Source: DASPWW01 sp963841715 (GTDB taxonomy: Bacteria > Actinomycetota > Thermoleophilia > Solirubrobacterales > 70-9). Taken from it: a stretch of DNA of 64,000 nt. The position numbers and the translations under genes are program-made. The first letter of the stretch is position 1; each line of letters opens with the position of its first letter. The stretch covers positions 310,001 through 374,000 of the forward strand of contig CAWJDP010000001.1 of NCBI GenBank assembly GCA_963841715.1, written 5' to 3'. Below are positions 7,612 to 15,569 of the stretch, piece after piece. The notes under the pieces were generated by a model. The model did no database searches. It was not told the DNA's origin and was given only the letters and a program-made list of their open reading frames with translations.

Positions 7612-9330
7612 GTGACCGATGCGCCGCCGATCATCTTCGTCGTCGACGCCGACGAGGCAAGGCTCGCGAGCGTCCGCGACTCGCTCGTCAAGCGCTATAG
7701 CGCCGACTACCGGATTCTCGCCGAGCCGCGCCCGCGCGAGGCGCTCGCGACGCTCGAGGGCCTGTGCGACGGCGACGACGAGATCGCGGTCGTGCTCGCC
7801 GGCCAGTGGCTCGAGGGGATGGAGGGGATCGATTTCATGGAGCAGGTCGGCGAGCTGCACCCGCTCGCGAAGCGGGCACTGCTGATCGACTGGGGGGAAT
7901 GGGGTCACCGGCCGACCGCCGAGGCGATATTCGAGGGAATGGCCTCCGACCATCTCGACTACTACCTCGTGCGCCCGATGGAGGCGCCCGACGAGCACTT
8001 CCATCGCCTGATCGGCGAATTCCTCTACGAGTGGACGCGGGGCCGGGCGCGCTCCGCGGTGGAGATCGAGCTGATCGCCGAGCGCTGGTCACCGCGCACG
8101 CACGAGCTTCGCGACCTGCTGTCGCGCACGGGCGTCCCGCACCGCTTCGAGGAGCGCGACGGACCCGAGGGGCGGCGACTGCTCCGCGACTGCGGTCAGC
8201 CGGAAACCGACGTCCCAATCGGGATCCTGCGCGACGGCCGCATCCTCATCGATCCCTCGAACCGCGACCTCGCCGACGCGTTCGGGGTCGACACGACGCT
8301 CGAGGGAAGCCGCGACTTCGACGTGATCATCGTCGGCGCCGGCCCGGCCGGGCTCACATCGGCGGTGTACGCCTCGTCCGAGGGCCTGCGAACGCTGCTC
8401 GTCGAACGCGAGGGGATCGGCGGCCAGGCCGGCTCGAGCTCACGGATCCGCAACTACCTCGGGTTCTCGCGCGGGATCGGAGGCGCGGAGCTCGCCCGCA
8501 ACGCCTACCAGCAGGCGTGGGTGTTCGGGACGAAGTTCCTGTTGATGCGCGAGGCCACCGCGCTCCGCGTTGGCCCCGAGCGCCACGCGCTCGAGATCGA
8601 CGGCGGGGCGCCCGTTACCGCGTCCGCGGTCATCCTCGCGACGGGAATCTCCTACCGGCGGATGGGGATCAGCGCCTGCGACGACCTCAGCGGCGCCGGG
8701 GTTTTCTACGGCGCCTCGACGTCCGAGGCCGCGGGGCTCGCGGAGCAGCCCGTCCACGTCGTCGGCGGCGGCAACTCGGCCGGCCAGGCGGCGATGCACC
8801 TGTGCCGCTACGCGAGCCAGGTCACCCTGCTCGTGCGGGGCGAGGATCTCGCCGCGAGCATGTCGCGATACCTCCAGCAGGCGCTAGAGGCGACCTCGAA
8901 CATCGACGTCCGGCTCCAGGTCGAGGTCGCGGGCGTGACGGGCGATGGACGGCTCGAGCGGCTGACGCTGCGCGACCGCTCGTCGGGGGAGATCGAGGAG
9001 GTCGAGTCGGCGGGCCTGTTCATCCTCATCGGCGCCGAGCCCCACACCGAGTGGCTGCCGGCCGCGCTCGAGCGCGACGACTGGGGCTATCTGCTCACCG
9101 GCTCCGACCTCGTCCGCGACGGACGCCTGGCGGGACGGTGGCCGCTCGAGCGCCCGCCGCTGATCCTCGAGACGAGCGCACCGGGTGTGTTCGCGATCGG
9201 CGACGTGCGCCACGGGTCGACGAAGCGCGTCGCCTCAGCGGTCGGCGAGGGCTCGGTCGTCGTCGAGCAGCTGCACCAGCTTCTTGCCGAGACGGGCGCG
9301 CGCCAGGCCGAGTCGTCCGAGGCCCGCTGA
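7612..9330 (+). CDS. Fused receiver-like / glutaredoxin-like / thioredoxin-reductase-like flavoprotein
   Basis: 572 residues in three parts. Residues ~1-130 are a degenerate receiver-like domain (IIFVVDADEARLASVRDSL). Residues ~150-235 are a thioredoxin/glutaredoxin-like fold (ELIAERWSPRTHELRDLL, later DVPIGILRDGRILIDPS). Residues ~240-555 are a thioredoxin-reductase-like flavoprotein, with FAD motif VIIVGAGPAGLTSAVYASSE, NADPH motif VHVVGGGNSAGQAAMHL and FAD closing motif GVFAIGDVR. The redox CxxC of true thioredoxin reductase is missing: its place reads GVFYGASTSEA. So it probably does not reduce thioredoxin and may signal redox state or reduce another partner. GTG 7612 is the likely start, with a minimal leader. 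Confidence 0.88.
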   Translation: MTDAPPIIFVVDADEARLASVRDSLVKRYSADYRILAEPRPREALATLEGLCDGDDEIAVVLAGQWLEGMEGIDFMEQVGELHPLAKRALLIDWGEWGHRPTAEAIFEGMASDHLDYYLVRPMEAPDEHFHRLIGEFLYEWTRGRARSAVEIELIAERWSPRTHELRDLLSRTGVPHRFEERDGPEGRRLLRDCGQPETDVPIGILRDGRILIDPSNRDLADAFGVDTTLEGSRDFDVIIVGAGPAGLTSAVYASSEGLRTLLVEREGIGGQAGSSSRIRNYLGFSRGIGGAELARNAYQQAWVFGTKFLLMREATALRVGPERHALEIDGGAPVTASAVILATGISYRRMGISACDDLSGAGVFYGASTSEAAGLAEQPVHVVGGGNSAGQAAMHLCRYASQVTLLVRGEDLAASMSRYLQQALEATSNIDVRLQVEVAGVTGDGRLERLTLRDRSSGEIEEVESAGLFILIGAEPHTEWLPAALERDDWGYLLTGSDLVRDGRLAGRWPLERPPLILETSAPGVFAIGDVRHGSTKRVASAVGEGSVVVEQLHQLLAETGARQAESSEAR

Positions 9331-9451
9331 GCGGGCTTGTCACGGCCAAGAAGCCGATAAAGCCTCGATCCGGTCCTTAAACCCTGCGCGCGCGTGCTCC
9401 GTATACCCCGACGGTGCAGGGAAACGACGCCAACCGACTAGGAGGACGCAA

Positions 9452-9985
9452 ATGACGAGAGCAAGGACCTTGCTTTCAGCCCTCGCCGTCTGCGGGATCG
9501 CGGCGGTTGCCGTGGCCGGCTGCGGGAGCAGCAACGACAGCAGTTCCACGAGCAGCACGGCCGCATCAACGCCGTCGACCACCGCCTCGGGCGGGGGCGC
9601 CGCGGTGAAGCCCGCGACGGGGCCGGCGACGATCGAGGTCACGAACAATTCCGACCTCGGCAAGATCCTCACGAACGCAGAGGGCTTCACGATGTATCTC
9701 TTCGAGGCCGACTCGGGCGGAAAGTCGAGTTGTTACGGGCAGTGCGCCGTCGTCTGGCCTCCGCTGACCACGAAGGGTCAGCCGAAGATGATCAAGGGAG
9801 CGGACTCGAAGCTCCTTGGGACGACGAAGCGCAAGGATGGAACCGAGCAGGTGACCTACAACAACTGGCCGCTGTACGGCTACAAGGGTGACTCGAAGCC
9901 GGGTGATACGAACGGCAACGACTTCACCCAGTTCGGTGCCCAGTGGTACGCGCTCACGCCCGCCGGCAAGCAGGCCTCTGACTGA
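9452..9985 (+). CDS. Exported lipoprotein with two Yx(F/W/Y)xxD-type repeats
   Basis: 177 residues from ATG 9452, with GGAGG (9441-9445) six bases upstream. The signal peptide ends in lipobox VAGC (Cys ~22), followed by a Ser/Thr-rich linker. The mature part has two copies of the 'secreted repeat' seen in COG4315 lipoproteins: LGKILTNAEGFTMYLFEADS with CYGQCAVVWPPL, and KLLGTTKRKDG...YNNWPLYGYKGDS. Their W/Y-rich motifs are characteristic. The function of the family is unknown; it is anchored on the outer face of the membrane. A strong hairpin just downstream probably ends the transcript. Confidence 0.88.
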   Translation: MTRARTLLSALAVCGIAAVAVAGCGSSNDSSSTSSTAASTPSTTASGGGAAVKPATGPATIEVTNNSDLGKILTNAEGFTMYLFEADSGGKSSCYGQCAVVWPPLTTKGQPKMIKGADSKLLGTTKRKDGTEQVTYNNWPLYGYKGDSKPGDTNGNDFTQFGAQWYALTPAGKQASD

Positions 9986-9996
9986 GGTCACGGGTC

Positions 9997-10033
9997 ATGC
10001 GGAGGGGCGGCGCTCGCGCCCGCCTCTCCGCAT
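9997..10033 (+). terminator. Strong hairpin after lipoprotein gene
   Basis: A 14-bp stem (ATGCGGAGGGGCGG with CCGCCTCTCCGCAT, one G-U pair) encloses a 9-base loop and begins 12 bases after the lipoprotein stop. There is no U-tract, as is common for hairpin terminators in high-GC genomes. Confidence 0.6.
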
Positions 10034-10057
10034 CGGCTATCCGCTATTCGTAGGAGG

Positions 10058-10345
10058 GTGAGCCTCCACGCCGGCCCGTACGAGTTCAGGCACGTCACCT
10101 ACGACGCGCCCAGCGACGTCGCCTACGCCGCGCTCGAGGGACCGAAGCCGAGCGCTCGCGAGGAGCGCACATCTGAGGCGCACATCCTGCGCTACGACGG
10201 CGACGGCGAGTTCTTCGGCATCGTCCTCGTGGAGCCGCACGCGCAGCTCGAGCGCGACGGCGCCGTCTACCTCAGCCTTCCCTCTGGGGACCGCGTCCGG
10301 GTGCAGGGGATCGAGGCGCTCGTCCTGCGCCCCGGTCCCGCCTAG
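10058..10345 (+). CDS. DUF2283 (YuzE-like) family protein
   Basis: 95 residues. The pattern FRHVTYDAPSDVAYAALEG, then HILRYDGDGEFFGIVLVEPHAQL, matches DUF2283: small all-beta proteins with a 'YD..aD.ly' strand and an 'i.D.d.dG.ivGieil' strand. The biochemical role is unknown. GTG 10058 directly abuts an AGGAGG, too close for a normal ribosome binding site. Initiation may be leaderless from a TATTCG element at 10044-10049, or the start may lie slightly downstream. It is convergent with the exported protein at 10364. Confidence 0.7.
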   Translation: MSLHAGPYEFRHVTYDAPSDVAYAALEGPKPSAREERTSEAHILRYDGDGEFFGIVLVEPHAQLERDGAVYLSLPSGDRVRVQGIEALVLRPGPA

Positions 10346-10363
10346 CCTCCCGGCGTCGCGCCG

Positions 10364-10813
10364 CTACTTCGCGCAGACGACGCCGAACAGCACGCTGTGC
10401 GCCTCGGCGTCGGTGTTGTAGGCGTCGAAGACCCAGTCGCGGATGTTGTCGACGCCGACCGCCGAATAGTCGAGTGTCGCCCCCGGTTTGTTGGCGACGA
10501 AGTAGCCGGAGATCGCGAGGTTCTTCTTCGGACAGCGGAGGAAGCCCCCGTCGTGCTCATTCACGCCCGCGTTAAGCGTGATCGCCTGGCTCTCGACGTA
10601 GCGAAACTTCGTCTTCTTGCCCGACTTCCCGCGTGTCGTCGCCCCGCCGCTGGGCACCGCGACCTCGTGGCCCGCGAGCTGCTTCGGGGCGGCGGCCCGA
10701 TGCACGGCCCGCGCTGGCGTGCCCGCTCCATCCTTGCCGAGACCGATCGCGGCGAACGCCCCGAGTGCCGCTGCCGCGAGCACCACCGCGCCGCCGACTG
10801 CCTTGACCCTCAT
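10364..10813 (-). CDS. Exported hypothetical protein (paralogue of 10900-11412)
   Basis: 149 residues. MRVKAVGGAVVLAAAALGAF is a signal peptide or N-terminal anchor. The mature C-terminal domain has LRCPKKNLAISGYFVANKPG and ends DWVFDAYNTDAEAHSVLFGVVCAK. It has two cysteines, one at the domain start (CPKK) and one two residues before the end (VVCAK), probably disulfide-bonded. The same layout appears in the divergently transcribed neighbour at 10900. The domain looks like a small beta-sandwich exported protein of unknown role. Confidence 0.75.
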   Translation of the reverse strand: MRVKAVGGAVVLAAAALGAFAAIGLGKDGAGTPARAVHRAAAPKQLAGHEVAVPSGGATTRGKSGKKTKFRYVESQAITLNAGVNEHDGGFLRCPKKNLAISGYFVANKPGATLDYSAVGVDNIRDWVFDAYNTDAEAHSVLFGVVCAK

Positions 10814-10899
10814 CCTGGATCTCCCTTCCTAGTTGACGCGGCCAATCCTAGATGCGGCGGTTACGCTTCGGCTTGGCAGGATGGCGGGAAGGAGCTGAG

Positions 10900-11412
10900 A
10901 TGAGGTCGCGGTACTGGGTGCTTTTGGCGGCGGGGGCGATCGCCCTGGCGGGACTGGGCCTGTTCGCATCGGACGTATCCGGCGGCGGCGCCGCGGGCGG
11001 CGGCAACGTCTCGCCGGAGCGCACCGTCCGGGTCGCGATGCGGCCGATGACGGCGGGGGAGGCGAAGTCGGCGGCGACCGCGCCGATCGCCAAGAAGCGC
11101 AGCAAGCTGCGCGTCAGGTACTTCATCGCCACCAGCGCCCAGGTTGTCCCCGGGGTGGCGCCGGGAGTCAACCCGCTGGACCACCCGGCCGCGATGACCG
11201 CGCTGGTCAAATGCCCGAGCCCGTCGGTCCCGGTCAGTGCGGGCGTCTCCTCGAGCGAGGGCAACCCGCTCGTCGTCTCGAACACGTCGCAGGACAACCC
11301 CGAGACGGAGCAGTCGCCTTCCCCGTACACGTGGTATGAGCGTGTCAACAACTTCAGCTCAAGCGACCGGACGTGGAAGCCGACACTCGTCTGCATCAAG
11401 TTCAAGGGCTGA
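10900..11412 (+). CDS. Exported hypothetical protein (paralogue of 10364-10813)
   Basis: 170 residues from ATG 10900, preceded by GGAAGGAG (10887-10894). An earlier in-frame ATG at 10852 lies close to the divergent promoter region and lacks such a site. MRSRYWVLLAAGAIALAGLG is the signal segment. The mature domain starts at VKCPSPSVPVSAGVSSSEGN and ends VNNFSSSDRTWKPTLVCIKF. The paired Cys positions, the 'CP....VS.G' start and the 'VC.K' end mirror the neighbour on the other strand. Function unknown; probably cell-surface or secreted. Confidence 0.75.
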   Translation: MRSRYWVLLAAGAIALAGLGLFASDVSGGGAAGGGNVSPERTVRVAMRPMTAGEAKSAATAPIAKKRSKLRVRYFIATSAQVVPGVAPGVNPLDHPAAMTALVKCPSPSVPVSAGVSSSEGNPLVVSNTSQDNPETEQSPSPYTWYERVNNFSSSDRTWKPTLVCIKFKG

Positions 11413-11477
11413 GGCCGCCGGTCTGAGCCCCCGGCCGGCGGGCTCACGTTTTCGCGCTCTGGCACGTTTACGTACCA

Positions 11478-12002
11478 GTGGCCCAACGAACGAAGAAGCC
11501 GCAGGGCGCGGCGTTGCCCCCGTTCCAGACGGTCCTGGAGCGACACGGCCCCGAGGTGCTCGGATTCCTTCGAGCCACGGTGGGCCCGGTCGACGCCGAG
11601 GACTGCTACCAGGAGACCTTCCTCGCTGCGCTGCGCGCGTATCCGCGCGCCGACGGCCGCAATCTGCGCGCATGGCTGTTCACGATCGCGAGGCGAAAGG
11701 CGATCGACGAGCACCGCTCGCGGGCCAGGCGGCCCAGCCCGGCGAAGGATGAGGTCGTCGCTGGGCGCGTCGACGGCCGGTCCCCGGCCGCGCCCGACGC
11801 GAACCAGGTATGGGAGGCCGTCGGAGCGCTCCCACCGGCGCAGCGCGCCGCCGTTGCGCTGCGCTTTATCGGCGATCTCCGCTATCGCGAGATCGCGGCG
11901 GCGCTCGGATGCACGGAGCAGGCCGCCCGGCGGCGGGTCGCGGACGCGCTCGCCGCGCTCCGCCCCGACGACGACGACCAGGTCGCAAAGGAGGCACGAT
12001 GA
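11478..12002 (+). CDS. ECF-type RNA polymerase sigma factor
   Basis: 174 residues from GTG 11478. Region 2 is VLGFLRATVGPVDAEDCYQETFLAALR with the -10-recognition helix NLRAWLFTIARRKAIDEHR. Region 4 is ALPPAQRAAVALRFIGDLRYREIAAALGCTEQAARRRV. It lacks regions 1.1 and 3, as expected for group 4 sigma factors. No anti-sigma gene is adjacent. Instead its stop overlaps the start of an O6-alkylguanine alkyltransferase gene (ATGA, 11999-12002), indicating translational coupling. Control of, or by, alkylation damage is an attractive inference, but no target promoter was identified. Confidence 0.9.
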   Translation: MAQRTKKPQGAALPPFQTVLERHGPEVLGFLRATVGPVDAEDCYQETFLAALRAYPRADGRNLRAWLFTIARRKAIDEHRSRARRPSPAKDEVVAGRVDGRSPAAPDANQVWEAVGALPPAQRAAVALRFIGDLRYREIAAALGCTEQAARRRVADALAALRPDDDDQVAKEAR

Positions 12003-12622
12003 GCAAGCGAACCCCACCTTCAAACGACGAGATCGCGGCGGCCCTGCGCTCGCCCGACCTCGACGACGCCGCCGAGCAGGCCGCGGAGCGATTCGCGCGC
12101 GCGGCGGATGACGACGGGGTCCTCGACGTCGGCTACGCGACCGTCGACAGCCCGATTGGGACGCTCCTCGTTGCCGCGACGAAGCGCGGCCTGGTGCGGG
12201 TCTCGTTCCCGACCGAGGGTGAGGACAATGTCCTCTTCGAGCTCTCCGAGGCGATCTCGCCGCGGGTTCTCCACGCTCCGGCGCGGCTCGACGAAGCCCG
12301 GCGCGAGCTCGACGAGTACTTCGAGGGACGCCGCGACCGCTTCGACCTCCGGCTCGATTGGAGGCTCAGCCACGGCTTCTACCTTGACGTGCTGCGCCAG
12401 ATCGCACGGGTTCCCTACGGCGACACGCTCAGCTACGCGGAGGTGGCGGCGAAGGCCGGCCGGCCGCGGGCGTTCCGCGCCGCCGGCACGGCGTGCGGGT
12501 CGAACCCGATCCCGCTCGTCGTCCCGTGCCACCGCATCGTCGCCAGCGGCGGCGGGCTCGGCGGATACGGCGGCGGGCTCGAGGTGAAGCGGTTCCTGCT
12601 CGACCTCGAGGGCGCCCGGTAG
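11999..12622 (+). CDS. ogt: Methylated-DNA--[protein]-cysteine S-methyltransferase
   Basis: 207 residues. The acceptor-cysteine motif is IPLVVPCHRIVASGGGLGGYGGG (Cys ~180), preceded by the helix-turn-helix YGDTLSYAEVAAKAGRPRAFRAAGTA. The protein transfers the alkyl group from O6-alkylguanine or O4-alkylthymine to its own cysteine in a suicide repair reaction. ATG 11999 has AAGGAGG six bases upstream and overlaps the sigma factor stop. An N-terminal extension of ~45 residues (SNDEIAAALRSPDLDDAAEQ...) precedes the usual start VGYATVDSPIGTLLVAA. It is longer than in Ogt proteins I know and rich in acidic helix, possibly a contact surface for the sigma factor. Confidence 0.92.
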   Translation: MSKRTPPSNDEIAAALRSPDLDDAAEQAAERFARAADDDGVLDVGYATVDSPIGTLLVAATKRGLVRVSFPTEGEDNVLFELSEAISPRVLHAPARLDEARRELDEYFEGRRDRFDLRLDWRLSHGFYLDVLRQIARVPYGDTLSYAEVAAKAGRPRAFRAAGTACGSNPIPLVVPCHRIVASGGGLGGYGGGLEVKRFLLDLEGAR

Positions 12623-12743
12623 CCTTGGCCGCCTGATCGTTCGCGAATGCGGGATCGGGTCCGGGCAGCTCGTCGGCGGGGCGGCGAGTCTGGTCGCGTG
12701 CGCGCTCGTCCTCGCCGCGATCGCCGCGGCTCCCGCCGGAGCC

Positions 12744-13604
12744 GTGACCGCGCCGGGCCTGGTCGGCAAGGTGACCGCGGCGAACGCGAAGCGCGGCCCG
12801 GCCGCCCCGGGCGCCGGATTCTGGACCCGCGAGCGGATCAGGCGCGCGCGACCGCTCGACATCCGGCGCACCGGCGCGCCGCGGGGGCTTCGCAGGCCGC
12901 GGGGCGGCCCGCGCTCGAACGAGACCGAGATCAGCGACACGACGACCTATCCCGAGAGCACCGCGGGCAAGGTGTTCATGAAGATGGGCCACGGGCTGTT
13001 CGAGTGCTCGGGTACGGCGGTCGACAGCGCCAACGCGAGCGTCGTCTTCACCGCCGGGCACTGCGTGCACGGTGAGGGTCGGCATGGGAAGTGGGCGAGG
13101 CGGTTCGCGTTCATCCCCGGCTTCAGCGAGGGCCAGAGGCCGTTCGGCACCTTCCGCTCGAAGCAGATCTGGTCGACGCGTCCCTGGGTTCGCCACGGCG
13201 ACTTCAGCTTCGACATCGGCGCGGCGGTGATGGCGCCGAATCGAACCGGCCAGCGCCTCGTCGACGTCGCAGGGGGGCGGGGTATCGCTTTCAGCCAGCC
13301 GCGCGAGCAGAGCTTCCAGGCGTACGGGTATCCCGCGGCCGGCGGCTTCGACGGATTCGAGCTCTGGCGCTGCGACGCCGACTTCGCGGGTATCGACCCC
13401 ACGTCGGGCCCTGGCCCGCCCGACAACGGGATCGGGTGCCATCTTCCCGAGGGCGCCAGCGGGGGCGGCTGGATCATCGGCGGCCGCTACCTCGACTCGG
13501 TTACGAGCTATGGCTACACCGGCTTCCCCGACGAGATCTACGGCCCCTATTTCGGCGGCGAGGCGCGGAGGCTGTTCGAGAAGGTCGCCGGACAAAGCGA
13601 GTAG
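12744..13604 (+). CDS. Trypsin-like serine peptidase, exported
   Basis: 286 residues from GTG 12744. The catalytic triad is visible: His in FTAGHCVHG, Asp in DFSFDIGAAV, Ser in EGASGGGWI. The family comprises secreted V8/trypsin-like peptidases. The annotated start is doubtful. The same frame upstream (12690-12743) encodes LVACALVLAAIAAAPAGAV, an obvious signal-peptide core, but no in-frame ATG, GTG or TTG exists between the ogt stop and 12744. A CTG start (for example 12633) or a sequence error near 12650-12690 would restore a full signal peptide; an ATG lies at 12647 in another frame. Confidence 0.82.
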   Translation: MTAPGLVGKVTAANAKRGPAAPGAGFWTRERIRRARPLDIRRTGAPRGLRRPRGGPRSNETEISDTTTYPESTAGKVFMKMGHGLFECSGTAVDSANASVVFTAGHCVHGEGRHGKWARRFAFIPGFSEGQRPFGTFRSKQIWSTRPWVRHGDFSFDIGAAVMAPNRTGQRLVDVAGGRGIAFSQPREQSFQAYGYPAAGGFDGFELWRCDADFAGIDPTSGPGPPDNGIGCHLPEGASGGGWIIGGRYLDSVTSYGYTGFPDEIYGPYFGGEARRLFEKVAGQSE

Positions 13605-13613
13605 GATCGCCTC

Positions 13614-14174
13614 GTGATCGTCGTCCTGGTGGTCATCGGGCTGGTCCTCATCGCGGCGCTGATCGTGATCCTGTCCCGCAACGGGATGATCGCCGCGCGC
13701 AACCGCGTCGACGAGGCGTGGAGCGGGATTGACGTCCAGCTCAAGCGCCGCCACGACCTCGTCCCGAACCTCGTTGAGACGGTGAAGGGCTACGCGACTC
13801 ACGAGCAGAAGGTCTTCGAGGAGACCTCGAAGGCGCGCGCGGAGGCGATGAAGGCAAGCGGAGTCGACCAGACCAAGGACGCCGAGCAGAAGCTGACCTC
13901 GGCGCTGACCGATCTACGCGCGGTGGCCGAGAACTACCCCCAGCTGCGGGCGACCGAGAACTTCCAGAAGCTTCAGAACGAGCTCAGCGAGATCGAGGAC
14001 GAGATCCAAGCGTCGCGCCGAATCTACAACTCGAACGTCCAGTCCTACAACACCAAGATCCAGGTGTTCCCGAACTCGGCGATCGCGAACATGAGCGGGT
14101 TCACCGCGCGCGACTTCTTCGAGATCGAAACGGCCGCCGAGCGCGAGCCCGTCCAGGTCTCCTTCAGCCAGTAG
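13614..14174 (+). CDS. lemA: LemA family protein
   Basis: 186 residues. One N-terminal transmembrane helix (VVLVVIGLVLIAALIVILSR) is followed by the family signature ARNRVDEAWSGIDVQLKRRHDLVPNLVETVKGYA, then a long coiled-coil region (ENFQKLQNELSEIEDEIQASRR) and the conserved end YNTKIQVFPNSAIANMSGF. LemA proteins are membrane-tethered helical bundles of poorly defined function, often near peptidases or TPM-domain proteins. Here the upstream neighbour is a secreted peptidase, 9 bases away and probably in the same transcript. GTG 13614 is the start. Confidence 0.93.
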   Translation: MIVVLVVIGLVLIAALIVILSRNGMIAARNRVDEAWSGIDVQLKRRHDLVPNLVETVKGYATHEQKVFEETSKARAEAMKASGVDQTKDAEQKLTSALTDLRAVAENYPQLRATENFQKLQNELSEIEDEIQASRRIYNSNVQSYNTKIQVFPNSAIANMSGFTARDFFEIETAAEREPVQVSFSQ

Positions 14175-14177
14175 GCG

Positions 14178-15473
14178 CTACGAGGCACACGGCGCGTCCG
14201 GCGGGCGGATCGGTTCGCCTGTGTCGACGACCTCGAACGCGGTCCCGGGGACGCTCTTCAGCTCGCCGAGGTTCTCGTCGTCCCAGCGCCGGTCGGTCGA
14301 GCCGGTGATGAACCAGTTCGACCCGTTGTCCGCGACGATCGCGCCGTAACGGCGCAGCGCGTCGAGGATCACCCGCGCCGGCCCGTTGAAGCTCGACGCA
14401 TTTGTCGCGTACCACGCCGCGCTCAGCCGCAGGCGCATTCCCATCGGCGGCCGGTTGCAGTTCGAGCTCGACGAGGCGCGGTGCGTCGCAGGGTGCACGT
14501 AGCCGCTCTGGGTCTGGTCGAAGGTGATCCGGATCGCGTGGTTGATCACCCCGCCGGCGGCCTCCTCATAGCGAACGAGGCCGGGGAAGATCGGCAGCCC
14601 GGCGGCGTCGGCGGAGGTCCACTCCTCGGGCCGCTGCGGGAGGTTCATCCCGAGGTTGAAGATCGCCCCCGCGCCGAGCGTCCACCCGTTCTCGACCCCG
14701 CCGTCGTAGCTCGACGCGTAGCCCTCGAACAGCGAGCAGTCGCCGCCGGGTGAGCTCGGACGCTTGACGACGAGCACGTGGTGGTCCGAGCCGGCCTCGA
14801 CCGGGGCGCGGGGCGGAATCGGGTACCGGCCCGGGTCGCTCTCGTCGCCGTACTGGTCGAACCGCGTCCGCACCCCGGGCTGGTCGCCGCGAACGACGAC
14901 GTAGGGAATCCCGTAGCCGGGGTTCGAACCGAAGTCGGGATGCAGCGAGTCGCCGCCGTCCGCCTGGATCTGGGAGATGATCGCGGCCGAGCTCGGCGTC
15001 GCGGGCAGGCCGGTCACGTCCTCGTTCCAGGCGTCCGACGAGGGAAGGATCGGGCACCGCGGATCGGGGTGGGGGCCGTTGAACGGCGCCAGCAGCGTCG
15101 CCTGGCGCCTCAGCGGCGAAAACCCCGAGCAGCGCCGATGCTTGCAGGCGCGCACCTGGTAGCCGTGTACCGTGCCGGGGTCGAGCCCCTTGTCGGTGAA
15201 CCTGGTCTTGTTGCGGCGCACACGGTCGATCGCCGCGGCCTTGCCCTGATCGTTGCGGCGGATCTCATAGCGGCTTTCGCCGCGGGCTCGGTCCTTCCAT
15301 CGCAGTCTGATCGAGCTTGTCGACACCTTGTCGATTCGCACCTTCCCCGGCTTGCGAAGCGCCGCATCCGCGCCGGGGGCGCCGAGCGCCGCGAGCGCGG
15401 TGACCGCGATCGCGACGACGCCCTCGCGCAGGGCCGGCCGCCGTGTCGCTCCCACTCTCATCGCTCCGATCAT
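14178..15473 (-). CDS. Exported protein: fibronectin type III domain plus conserved extracellular domain
   Basis: 431 residues. A signal peptide (ALREGVVAIAVTALAALGAPGADAA) is followed by a fibronectin type III domain (~45-120: KVRIDKVSTSSIRLRWKD ... YQVRACKHRRCSG). A ~300-residue domain comes next. Its landmarks are RCPILPSSDAWNEDVTGLP, LHPDFG, YGIPYVVV, DDHHVLVV-like strands, GAIFNLGMN, SADAAGLPIFPGLVRYEE, PPMGMRLRL and IVADNGSNWFITGSTDRRWDD. I recall this arrangement as a conserved unnamed domain in exported proteins of Actinobacteria and Chloroflexi. No catalytic residue can be named. A role in binding or modifying extracellular polymers is a guess from the FnIII linker. Confidence 0.78.
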   Translation of the reverse strand: MIGAMRVGATRRPALREGVVAIAVTALAALGAPGADAALRKPGKVRIDKVSTSSIRLRWKDRARGESRYEIRRNDQGKAAAIDRVRRNKTRFTDKGLDPGTVHGYQVRACKHRRCSGFSPLRRQATLLAPFNGPHPDPRCPILPSSDAWNEDVTGLPATPSSAAIISQIQADGGDSLHPDFGSNPGYGIPYVVVRGDQPGVRTRFDQYGDESDPGRYPIPPRAPVEAGSDHHVLVVKRPSSPGGDCSLFEGYASSYDGGVENGWTLGAGAIFNLGMNLPQRPEEWTSADAAGLPIFPGLVRYEEAAGGVINHAIRITFDQTQSGYVHPATHRASSSSNCNRPPMGMRLRLSAAWYATNASSFNGPARVILDALRRYGAIVADNGSNWFITGSTDRRWDDENLGELKSVPGTAFEVVDTGEPIRPPDAPCAS

Positions 15474-15539
15474 CGGCGGCCCGGAGGCTCACCGCAAGCG
15501 CGCTGGACGCGGGGCCGCCGCGGCGCGGGGTTAGCGGCC

Positions 15540-15564
15540 GCTTACGTAAGCGTGTGCTTAAATT
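15540..15564. promoter_or_regulatory. Candidate ArsR operator/promoter
   Basis: A perfect 12-bp palindrome GCTTACGTAAGC (15540-15551) overlaps an inverted repeat TAAGC-GTGT-GCTTA (15547-15560), which runs into a TAAATT -10-like element (15559-15564). The arsR ATG at 15570 is about where transcription should start, so the mRNA may be leaderless. ArsR proteins bind imperfect dyads of this type. Confidence 0.55.
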
Positions 15565-15569
15565 ACTGC

